Source: DASQQQ01 sp036390995
GTDB lineage: Bacteria; Actinomycetota; UBA4738; HRBIN12
Assembly (NCBI GenBank): GCA_036390995.1
Contig: DASWAT010000159.1
Location: 1 to 37,006, forward strand
Direction: 5' to 3'
Length of the DNA stretch: 37,006 bases
The notes below the pieces were generated by a model. That model saw nothing but the letters and a program-made list of their open reading frames with translations. It ran no database searches and was not told where the DNA came from. The position numbers and the translations under genes were made by a program. How positions within the stretch are numbered: the stretch's first letter is position 1; every line of letters begins with the position of its first letter. This document shows, in pieces, positions 31,223 to 37,006 of the stretch.

Positions 31223-31369
31223 TCAGGTCCTGCGGGTCTTGCGCCCCGGGTTCAGGAAGAGCTGGGCCACCATGTAGAGGAAGGCCAGCCCGACCGCCCC
31301 GGTCAGGCCGAGCAGGATCACCACGAAGGTCCACTCCAGCAGGCCCCAGGCGAGCACCATCGAGCCCAT
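31223..31369 (-). CDS. 48-residue membrane protein
   Basis: ATG 31369 to TGA 31223. It begins MGSMVLAWGLLEW, runs through a ~27-residue hydrophobic stretch (VVILLGLTGAVGLAFLYMVA and flanks) and ends in a basic tail NPGRKTRRT, consistent with one membrane span and a cytoplasmic C-terminus. Every sense codon has G or C at its third position, which supports coding. No convincing ribosome site precedes the ATG; TAGCAT overlaps the start region as a possible -10. The RlpA-like gene follows upstream on the same strand with a 45-bp gap. No family recognised. Confidence 0.6.
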   Translation of the reverse strand: MGSMVLAWGLLEWTFVVILLGLTGAVGLAFLYMVAQLFLNPGRKTRRT

Positions 31370-31414
31370 GCTACCCGAGCCGCTCGGCCTCCGGACGCCG
31401 CCGGAGGACCCGCG

Positions 31415-32470
31415 TCACGCGGGCAGACCGTCCCTCGGGATCAGGATGTCGGCGGTCACCGGGGCCACGCCGACGCCGAGGTACTTGGCGGCCGCCATGG
31501 ACAGGTCGATCACCCGCTCCTCGTGCCCGTAAGGCCCGCGGTCGTTCACCAGAACGATCGCGCACCGGTCCTGGTGATGGACCTTGAGGAAGGTGCCGAA
31601 GGGCAGCCAGCGGTTCGCCGCTGTGAACAGAGCGGGGTCGAAGATCGCGCCGTTCGCCGTGCTCTGGCCGGCGAACTCCCACCCGTACCAGCTCGCGTCG
31701 CCGCCGAATCTCTTGCCGGTATCCATCAGGCCGGTCGGCGTCTCGCACGTTCGTCCGCCGGTGGGTCCGAGCAGCGCGAGCAGCGCGCTCTGGTCCGCAC
31801 CCGTCGCACCCCCCGCCAGGAGGTTGCGGCCGATCTCGCGGGCGGAAGCGTCGAGGATCGCCTGCCGCTGCTCCTCCAACGAAGACACGACCACACCGGC
31901 GCGGTCGGCCAGGCGCTGCGTCTCATCCACCTTGGCACGCAGCTCGGCCAGGAGTGCCGCGAGCTTCCGCTGCCTCGGCGCGAGGGCCCTGCGGGCCCGC
32001 GCGGCGGCCTGCTCCCGGCTGTGCAGCTCGGCTGCCGCGGCCTCGCTGAGCTCGAGCGTTCGAGCGTCCACGCCGATCGTTCGCGCGGTGAACTCCTGCG
32101 CGGTGGCCAGATCGGCGAACGTCTCCGACGATAGGAGGGCGTCGAGGATCCCGCCCGGGCCGAGCTCGTAGGCCGTCCGGATCCGGTCGTCGAGCCGCTG
32201 CTGCGCGGCCTCCGCCGCGAGCCGTGCGGCCACGACGGCCCTGGACGCGCCGACGAGGTCCAAGGACGCATGGCCGGCGCGCCGCTCCAGGCGCAGGTAT
32301 CGCCCAAGGAGCGTCCCGAGCTCCTGCTGCAGGGCCTGCAGGCGTACCAGCTTGGAGCGGTGGTCGGCGCGTGCCCCGGCGAGTTGCTGGTCGATCGACT
32401 GGGCGCGCGCCGGAGGTCCGGCCGCCACCGTCAGGATCGCCAGGGCGAGCCCGATCGCCTTGCTGCGTAT
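31415..32470 (-). CDS. Secreted coiled-coil protein with RlpA-like (DPBB) domain
   Basis: About 351 residues. An N-terminal signal peptide (RSKAIGLALAILTVAAG, cleavage after ARA) is followed by ~190 residues of Ala/Arg/Glu-rich helices that look like two antiparallel coiled-coil stretches, similar to PcsB/NlpC-associated proteins. The C-terminus is a double-psi beta-barrel of the RlpA/3D type: GDASWYGWEFAGQSTANG, TAANRWLPFGTFLKV, VLVNDRGPYGHEERVIDLS. It probably acts on or binds peptidoglycan outside the membrane. The start is unclear. No ATG, GTG or TTG precedes the signal peptide in frame; ATA (32470) or ACG (32479) would be needed. A GTG at 32428 cuts into the signal peptide and a CTG at 32521 adds 17 residues. 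Confidence 0.8.
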   Translation of the reverse strand: MRSKAIGLALAILTVAAGPPARAQSIDQQLAGARADHRSKLVRLQALQQELGTLLGRYLRLERRAGHASLDLVGASRAVVAARLAAEAAQQRLDDRIRTAYELGPGGILDALLSSETFADLATAQEFTARTIGVDARTLELSEAAAAELHSREQAAARARRALAPRQRKLAALLAELRAKVDETQRLADRAGVVVSSLEEQRQAILDASAREIGRNLLAGGATGADQSALLALLGPTGGRTCETPTGLMDTGKRFGGDASWYGWEFAGQSTANGAIFDPALFTAANRWLPFGTFLKVHHQDRCAIVLVNDRGPYGHEERVIDLSMAAAKYLGVGVAPVTADILIPRDGLPA

Positions 32471-32523
32471 GGATCGCGTGAGTGCGCACCTCCCCGGACA
32501 CGGCCGGGACCCTGCGCCCAGCC

Positions 32524-32569
32524 TAGAATCGACTCGACCGTTCGGACAACCGGCTTGTGGGACCGGTTG
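32524..32569 (+). promoter_or_regulatory. pfkA promoter -10 and downstream inverted repeat
   Basis: TAGAAT (32524-32529) is a good -10 and predicts a start near 32536 with a ~53-nt leader. CAACCGG (32547-32553) and CCGGTTG (32563-32569) form a 7-bp inverted repeat with a 9-nt centre just after the start site, a usual repressor position. GGGAGGGG follows, then ATG 32589. Confidence 0.5.
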
Positions 32570-32588
32570 ATGGGAGGGGCAACGAAGG

Positions 32589-33611
32589 ATGAGGCGGATC
32601 GGCATCCTCACCGGTGGAGGGGACTGTCCCGGCCTGAACGCCGCCATCCGGGCCGTCGTGCGCAAGGCCGTGGGCGACCAGGGATGGGAGGTCCTCGGCT
32701 TCCACGACGGGTGGCGTGGCCTCATCGAGGGGGACATGCGGCCGCTGACGGCGGAGTCGGTCGGGGGGATCCTGTACCGGGGCGGGACGATCCTCGGAAG
32801 CTCGGGGAGGAACCCGTACGCGGAGGGCGGGATCGAGAGGGTCCGCGACAACTTCCGCGACCTCGAGATCGACGGCCTCGTCGTCATCGGCGGCGAGGGC
32901 ACCCTCGGCGCGGCCGCCCAGATGGCCGACGAGGGCCTGCCGGTCGTCGGGATCCCGAAGACCATCGACAACGACCTGTCGGGCACCGACTTCTGCATCG
33001 GCTTCCAGACCGCGACCCAGGTTGCGACCGACGCGATAGACCGTCTGCACACGACCGCGGAGAGCCACGACCGGCTCATGCTGGTCGAGGTCATGGGCCG
33101 GAGCGCCGGCTGGATAGCCATCCACGCGGGCATCGCCGGCGGCGCCGACATGGTCCTGATCCCCGAGCGCCCCTTCGACCTCGCGGAGGTCAGCGCCCAC
33201 CTCCGGCGCCGGCACCTTCGGGGACACTCGTTCTCGATCGTTGTGGTCGCGGAGGGCGCGGTTCCCATGGAGGGCACGTTCGAGCTGCCCGAGTACCCCC
33301 TCGACGAGCGGGGGTTCGTGCGGTACGGCGGGATCGCGCAGTTGCTGGCCCCTGAGATGGAGCGGCTCACAGGCTACGAGGCCCGGGTCACGGTCCTCGG
33401 CTACGTCCAGCGCGGCGGCAGCCCCTGCGCAGACGATCGCGTCCTGGCCACCCGGTTCGGCATCGGTGCCGTGGAGCTCGTGGCGCGGGACGCGTGGGGC
33501 AGGATGGTGGGGATCCGGGGCAACGAGATCGTCGAGGTGCCCCTGCCGGAGGCGGCGAGGGTCCGTCCGGTTCCCGAGTCGCTCTACCGCGCGGCCGAGG
33601 TCTTCTTCTAG
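32589..33611 (+). CDS. pfkA: 6-phosphofructokinase, ATP-type residue pattern
   Basis: 340 residues. ILTGGGDCPGLNAAIR (6-21) binds the phosphoryl donor; GGEGTLG (101-107) has Gly at 104, the position where ATP-dependent enzymes carry Gly and PPi enzymes Asp. PKTIDNDL (123-130) has Lys124 and the catalytic Asp127. VEVMGRSAGWIA and GYVQRGGSP complete the fructose 6-phosphate site. Gly104 with Lys124 is the pattern of actinobacterial group III ATP-PFKs. It converts fructose 6-phosphate to fructose 1,6-bisphosphate. Unusually, the residue before Gly104 is Glu rather than Asp. A second PFK gene follows 40 bp downstream. Confidence 0.93.
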   Translation: MRRIGILTGGGDCPGLNAAIRAVVRKAVGDQGWEVLGFHDGWRGLIEGDMRPLTAESVGGILYRGGTILGSSGRNPYAEGGIERVRDNFRDLEIDGLVVIGGEGTLGAAAQMADEGLPVVGIPKTIDNDLSGTDFCIGFQTATQVATDAIDRLHTTAESHDRLMLVEVMGRSAGWIAIHAGIAGGADMVLIPERPFDLAEVSAHLRRRHLRGHSFSIVVVAEGAVPMEGTFELPEYPLDERGFVRYGGIAQLLAPEMERLTGYEARVTVLGYVQRGGSPCADDRVLATRFGIGAVELVARDAWGRMVGIRGNEIVEVPLPEAARVRPVPESLYRAAEVFF

Positions 33612-33651
33612 CATCGAGCTTGGAGCCCCGGCGAAGGAAGGTGGATCGGAC

Positions 33652-34800
33652 ATGAAGGTCGGCATCCTGACGGGCGGGGGCGACGTCCCGGGCCTGAACG
33701 CATGCATCAAAGCCGCCACGCTCCGGACGGTGGAGGAGGGTCACAAGGTCGTCGGGATCCGCCGGGGGTGGGCCGGGCTGCTCGAGTGCGACCCGGACGA
33801 TCCGGAGTCGGTGGAGGCCAACACGATCCCGCTCGGCCCGTCGGTGGTGCGGACGATCGACCGGAGCGGCGGGACGTTCCTGCACACGTCCCGGACGAAC
33901 CCCGCGAAGGTGAAGCCGGCCGACGAGCCGGAGTTCCTCAGGACCGAGGGGAGAGACGACGAGCCCCGCGATCACACGCTGCACGCGCTGAAGGTGATCG
34001 AGGCGTTGGGGATCGACGCTCTGATCCCCATCGGCGGCGACGACACGCTGTCGTTCGCGCTGCGCTTGAACGACGAGGGCGTGCCGGTGGTGGCGGTCCC
34101 GAAGACCATGGACAACGACGTCCACGGCACCGACTACTGCATCGGGTTCAGTACGGCGGTCACGAGAACCGTGAACTTCATCCACCAGCTGCGGACCAGC
34201 GCCGGTTCGCACGAACGGCTGGCGCTGGTCGAGGTGTTCGGCCGGTACAGCGGCGAGACCTCGCTCGTCTCGGCGTACCTGGCCGGCGTGGAGCGCGCGA
34301 TCATCTCCGAGGTCCCCTTCGACATCCAGAAGCTCGCCGACCTGCTGATGGCCGACCGGGCGGGCAACCCAAGCAAGTACGCGATGATGACGATCTCCGA
34401 GGGCGCCACGATGGTCGGCGGCGAGATGGTCCTGGGCGGCAAGGAGGACGCGTACGGCCACCGCAAGCTCGGCGGCGTCGGGCAGGTGGCCGGCGAGGCC
34501 CTGAAGGAGATCACCGGCGAGGGCATCATCTACCAGCAGCTCGGCTACCTGATGCGATCGGGCACCCCGGACTCGCTCGACCTGATGGTGGCCATCAACT
34601 ACGCGGTCATGGCCGCCGACCTGCTGATCCAGCGCGAGTTCGGCCGCCTGGTGGCCCTTCGGAACGGCAACTACGTGAACGTGCCGATCGCGGTGGTTCG
34701 CCAGGGCGTGAAGCGGGTCGACGTGGGTGCGCTCTACGACGTCGAGAACTACCGTCCGAAGATCCGCCATGTCGACGGCAAGCCCATGTTCCTCTACTGA
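33652..34800 (+). CDS. pfp: Phosphofructokinase with PPi-type residues
   Basis: 382 residues, ATG 33652 with GGAAGG upstream. ILTGGGDVPGLNACIK (5-20), then GGDDTLSFA (128-136), where Asp131 takes the place of Gly104 of ATP enzymes, and PKTMDND (150-156) with Lys151 and catalytic Asp154. The Asp/Lys pair is the known determinant of pyrophosphate-dependent PFK. VEVFGRYSGETSL and GYLMRSGTPD complete the sugar-phosphate site. The enzyme would work reversibly with PPi, in glycolysis or gluconeogenesis. A ~25-residue insertion around 85-110 distinguishes it from the upstream copy. The two genes very likely share one mRNA. Confidence 0.9.
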   Translation: MKVGILTGGGDVPGLNACIKAATLRTVEEGHKVVGIRRGWAGLLECDPDDPESVEANTIPLGPSVVRTIDRSGGTFLHTSRTNPAKVKPADEPEFLRTEGRDDEPRDHTLHALKVIEALGIDALIPIGGDDTLSFALRLNDEGVPVVAVPKTMDNDVHGTDYCIGFSTAVTRTVNFIHQLRTSAGSHERLALVEVFGRYSGETSLVSAYLAGVERAIISEVPFDIQKLADLLMADRAGNPSKYAMMTISEGATMVGGEMVLGGKEDAYGHRKLGGVGQVAGEALKEITGEGIIYQQLGYLMRSGTPDSLDLMVAINYAVMAADLLIQREFGRLVALRNGNYVNVPIAVVRQGVKRVDVGALYDVENYRPKIRHVDGKPMFLY

Positions 34801-34830
34801 CGGGCGGGCGGGCCGCGTGCGGACTCCCCA

Positions 34831-34836
34831 TATACT
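34831..34836 (+). promoter_or_regulatory. Candidate -10 (TATACT) for threonine aldolase gene
   Basis: TATACT, the best -10 hexamer in the window, ends 9 nt before GTG 34846. The mRNA would be leaderless or have 2-3 extra bases. No Shine-Dalgarno sequence is seen. Confidence 0.5.
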
Positions 34837-34845
34837 GACCTGACC

Positions 34846-35898
34846 GTGACGACCTACCGTGTCGACCTGCGCTCGGACACCGTGACGAAGCCCTCGGCGG
34901 CGATGCGGAGGGCCATGGCGGAAGCCGAGGTCGGCGACGACTGGTACGGCGACGACCCAACCGTGAACCGGCTGCAGGAGCGCGCCGCCGAGGTCACCGG
35001 CAAGGAGGCCGCGCTGTACGTGCCGACCGGCACGATGGCGAACCAGATCGGACTGCGGTTGCACGTGACCGGATCGGGCCACCTCGTGGTGGCTGAGTCG
35101 CACGCCCACGTGACGACGACCGAGGTGATGACCTCGGCCGTGCTCTCGGGCATCGCGTACCGGACGGTCCCCGGCGACGCCCGCGGCCAGATCACCGCCG
35201 AGCAGGTGCGGACGGCCCTGCAGCCCGACGTGTACTACGACGTGGAGGAAGTCGACCTGCTTGCCGTCGAGAACACGCACGGCCACGCAGGCGGGACGGT
35301 GATGCCGGTCGGAGAGCTCCGGGCCATCCGCAAGGTGGCCCAGGAGGCCGGGGTTCCGGTGCACATGGACGGTGCCCGCATCTTCAACGCGGCCGTGGCC
35401 ACGGGCTCCGACGCGGCCGAGTTCTGTGCCGAGGTCGACACGATGATGTTCTGCGTCTCCAAGGGCCTGGGAGCCCCGATCGGCTCACTGCTGTGCGGGC
35501 CGGCCGAATTGATCCGGGAGGCCCGGCGGCTGAAGATCCTGTTCGGCGGCGCGTGGCGGCAGGCCGGGATCATGGCCGCGGCCGGCCTGATCGCCCTCGA
35601 GGAGGGTCCGACGCGCCTCCACGAGGACCACGAGCGCGCCCGGCGCCTGGCCGAAGGGGTGGCCGAGGCTCTGCCCGGCTCGATCGATCCCGCGTCGGTT
35701 GAAACGAACATGGTGTTCGTGGACACGGAAGCGGTGGGACTGGAGCCGCTCCAGGCGGTCGGGCGGCTGGAGGACGAGGGCGTGGGGGCGACCCCGGCCG
35801 GGACGAGGGTCCGGATGGTCACCCACGTCGACGTCTCCGACCAGGACATCGAGAGGGCGATCGCCGCGTGGCGGAGCGTCGCGAGGGCGGTCGCGTGA
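34846..35898 (+). CDS. ltaE: Low-specificity L-threonine aldolase
   Basis: 350 residues, PLP fold type I. VDLRSDTVTKPS (6-17) is the family start. TGTMANQIG, VENTHGHAGGTVMP, the PLP-ring Asp in VHMDGARIFNA (Asp175) and the Schiff-base lysine FCVSKGLGAPIG (Lys206) are all in place, as is GGAWRQAG. It splits L-threonine or allo-threonine into glycine and acetaldehyde. Glycine could supply one-carbon units, though no glycine cleavage genes are present here. GTG start. Confidence 0.94.
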   Translation: MTTYRVDLRSDTVTKPSAAMRRAMAEAEVGDDWYGDDPTVNRLQERAAEVTGKEAALYVPTGTMANQIGLRLHVTGSGHLVVAESHAHVTTTEVMTSAVLSGIAYRTVPGDARGQITAEQVRTALQPDVYYDVEEVDLLAVENTHGHAGGTVMPVGELRAIRKVAQEAGVPVHMDGARIFNAAVATGSDAAEFCAEVDTMMFCVSKGLGAPIGSLLCGPAELIREARRLKILFGGAWRQAGIMAAAGLIALEEGPTRLHEDHERARRLAEGVAEALPGSIDPASVETNMVFVDTEAVGLEPLQAVGRLEDEGVGATPAGTRVRMVTHVDVSDQDIERAIAAWRSVARAVA

Positions 35899-35908
35899 GG
35901 AGGCGTGG

Positions 35909-36532
35909 ATGAAGCTGTTCGGCCCGAAGTACCCAGAGGAGGTCGCGAAGCGCGTCCCGCCGGGCCAGCGACTGGTGAAGGGTTGGCCGGTGCTGCATTA
36001 CGGACCCATCCCGAGCTTCGACGAGTCCGAGTGGGACTTCGATGTCTCCGGCCTCATCGAGCATCCCTACAAGCTCTCCTACGCCGAGCTGAAGGCGCTC
36101 GGACCCACCGACGTGCATGCTGACATGCACTGCGTGACCGGGTGGTCCACGCTCGACAACGAGTGGACCGGCGTCCCGTTCCGGGTCTTGGCCGAGAAGG
36201 CCGGCGTGAAGCCGGAGGCGAAGTGGGTGATCGCGCACTGCGACCACGGGTACACCTCGGACCTGTCGCTCGAGGCGATGATGGACGAGGACGTGCTCGT
36301 GGCCTGGGCCCACAACGGCGAGGACCTCGCGCCCGAGCACGGCTTCCCGCTCCGCCTGGTGGTGCCGAAGCGCTACGCGTGGAAGAGCGCGAAGTGGCTC
36401 ACGGGGCTCGAGTTCACCGCGGAGAACCGGCGCGGGTTCTGGGAGGTGCGCGGCTACCACGTCCACGGTGAGCCCTTCGCCGAGGAGCGCTACGCGTACC
36501 AGGAAGGTCCGCGCGCCGAGCTCGAGCCGTAG
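35909..36532 (+). CDS. Cytoplasmic sulfite oxidase-like molybdopterin oxidoreductase
   Basis: 207 residues, ATG 35909 with GAGGAGG upstream, 10 bp after ltaE. A single SUOX/MsrP-type Mo domain: GWPVLHYGPIPSFD, FDVSGLIEHPYKLSYAELKAL, the Mo-ligating Cys75 in MHCVTGWS, GVPFRVLAEKAGV, ARLVVP-like PLRLVVPKRYAWKSAKWL for cofactor phosphate binding. There is no Tat signal and no heme or dimerization domain, unlike periplasmic YedY/MsrP. The substrate is unknown; this small actinobacterial family is usually labelled sulfite oxidase-like. It uses mononuclear molybdopterin, not bis-MGD, so it does not need FdhD or MobA. Confidence 0.9.
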   Translation: MKLFGPKYPEEVAKRVPPGQRLVKGWPVLHYGPIPSFDESEWDFDVSGLIEHPYKLSYAELKALGPTDVHADMHCVTGWSTLDNEWTGVPFRVLAEKAGVKPEAKWVIAHCDHGYTSDLSLEAMMDEDVLVAWAHNGEDLAPEHGFPLRLVVPKRYAWKSAKWLTGLEFTAENRRGFWEVRGYHVHGEPFAEERYAYQEGPRAELEP

Positions 36533-36555
36533 GCGACGGCGCCGGGAGCCGGAGC

Positions 36556-36579
36556 CGGAGAGCTAGTCTGGCCCATACT
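36556..36579 (+). repeat. 24-nt sequence repeated from the fdh/mobA junction (2 mismatches)
   Basis: CGGAGAGCTAGTCTGG (36556-36571) is identical to 28129-28144, and the next 8 nt differ at two positions. Here it straddles the convergent end of the nfo-like gene rather than a gene start. The palindrome that is perfect at 28137-28153 is degenerate in this copy. Confidence 0.5.
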
Positions 36580-37006
36580 CGTTGGCCGCGAGCCGCTTCA
36601 GCGTGGCCACGTTGCGGGCGTGGTCCTCGAGCGTGCCGGGGGTCTCGACGACGAAGGAGACGTCCTGCACCTCGGGACGGCGGAGGATCCCGAAGAACCC
36701 TTCCACGCCGATGAACCCCTCGCCGATGTGCTCGTGCCGATCGCGGCGAGATCCGCGCTCGTACTTCGCGTCGTTGGCGTGGACGAGGACCAGCCGATCG
36801 GCCAGGCCGACGGCACCGAGCTCCTCGAAGCAGGCGGCGACGCCGTAGGGCTCATGCAGGGCGTACCCGGCGGCGAACAGGTGGCACGTGTCCAGGCACA
36901 GGCGCAGCCGAGGGTCGTCCACCGCCTCGAACAGGCGGGCCGCCTCGGGCAGGGTCGAGGCCACCGCCCCCGCGGTCCCGGCGGTGAGCTCCACCACGAC
37001 CGCGCA
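36563..37006 (-). CDS. nfo: Endonuclease IV (AP endonuclease), N-terminal part outside window
   Basis: 147 residues of the C-terminal half are visible; the frame is open to the window edge. Metal-binding and signature motifs of the AP endonuclease 2 family: VVVELTAGT (the Glu of the usual ENTAG motif), RLRLCLDTCHLFAAGY, LVLVHANDAKYERGSRRDRH and EHIGEGFIG, then VVETPG near the end. All zinc-ligand positions expected in this half (Glu, Asp, His, Asp, His, His, Glu) seem present. It cleaves DNA 5' to abasic sites using three zinc ions. It is convergent with the sulfite oxidase-like gene, with 30 bp between stops and no clear terminator hairpin. Confidence 0.92.
   Translation of the reverse strand, partial: CAVVVELTAGTAGAVASTLPEAARLFEAVDDPRLRLCLDTCHLFAAGYALHEPYGVAACFEELGAVGLADRLVLVHANDAKYERGSRRDRHEHIGEGFIGVEGFFGILRRPEVQDVSFVVETPGTLEDHARNVATLKRLAANEYGPD

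Noticed and set aside
1..37006. CRISPR arrays, insertion sequences, prophage, tRNA or rRNA genes
   Set aside because: No regularly spaced repeats, transposase or integrase motifs, or tRNA cloverleaf-like sequence were seen; gaps are too short, and the only one above 300 bp has no such feature.

Overview
This 37 kb window is chromosomal DNA of very high GC content, densely coding, with G/C at nearly all third codon positions. A WhiB-family Fe-S regulator, a PimB-type mannosyltransferase, ArsA/ROK/SRPBCC and LLM-class genes, an actinobacterial-type SOS box (TCGAAC-N4-GTTCGA), many GTG starts and several apparently leaderless promoters point to an actinomycete (Actinomycetota), probably a little-studied lineage. 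The species cannot be fixed from the sequence. No rRNA, tRNA, insertion sequence, phage or CRISPR is visible. The region reads as core genome rather than an island.

Layout. 1-7840 is a minus-strand block: a truncated thiolase; an exonuclease/GIY-YIG nuclease fusion whose promoter carries a perfect LexA box; a Tat-exported multicopper oxidase behind a 416-bp palindrome-rich leader; the translationally coupled heptose operon hddA-gmhB-gmhA; and whiB. ygfZ (minus) and pimB (plus) start 24 bp apart. From 8869 to 17955 the plus strand carries a zinc-ribbon membrane protein, an SRPBCC protein, an ArsA-type ATPase, a small CxxxxC protein, a Vms1/eRF1-like protein, a ROK glucokinase, two tandem LLM oxidoreductases, 5-formyl-THF cyclo-ligase and a second DEDD exonuclease.

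16.7-28.7 kb looks like a one-carbon oxidation locus: 5-formyl-THF cyclo-ligase, two tandem GcvT-like THF methyltransferases, formate-THF ligase (opposite strand), fdhD, a formate dehydrogenase and mobA. A plausible flow is methyl group to THF-C1 to formate to CO2 plus NADH, with FdhD and MobA maturing the Mo/W-bis-MGD cofactor. The dehydrogenase is the most unusual item. Its catalytic gene contains an in-frame TGA that reads as selenocysteine and is followed by an excellent SECIS hairpin. The alpha subunit is also split: its N-terminal [4Fe-4S] cofactor domain is missing from the catalytic gene and sits at the C-terminus of a separate ferredoxin-like subunit encoded two genes downstream.

28.8-37 kb holds a cyclic-2,3-diphosphoglycerate-synthetase-like GTPase/kinase, an EEP-family hydrolase, two tiny membrane proteins, a secreted coiled-coil RlpA-like protein, a tandem pair of phosphofructokinases (one with ATP-type, one with PPi-type active-site residues), threonine aldolase, a cytoplasmic sulfite-oxidase-like molybdoenzyme, and the end of an endonuclease IV gene.
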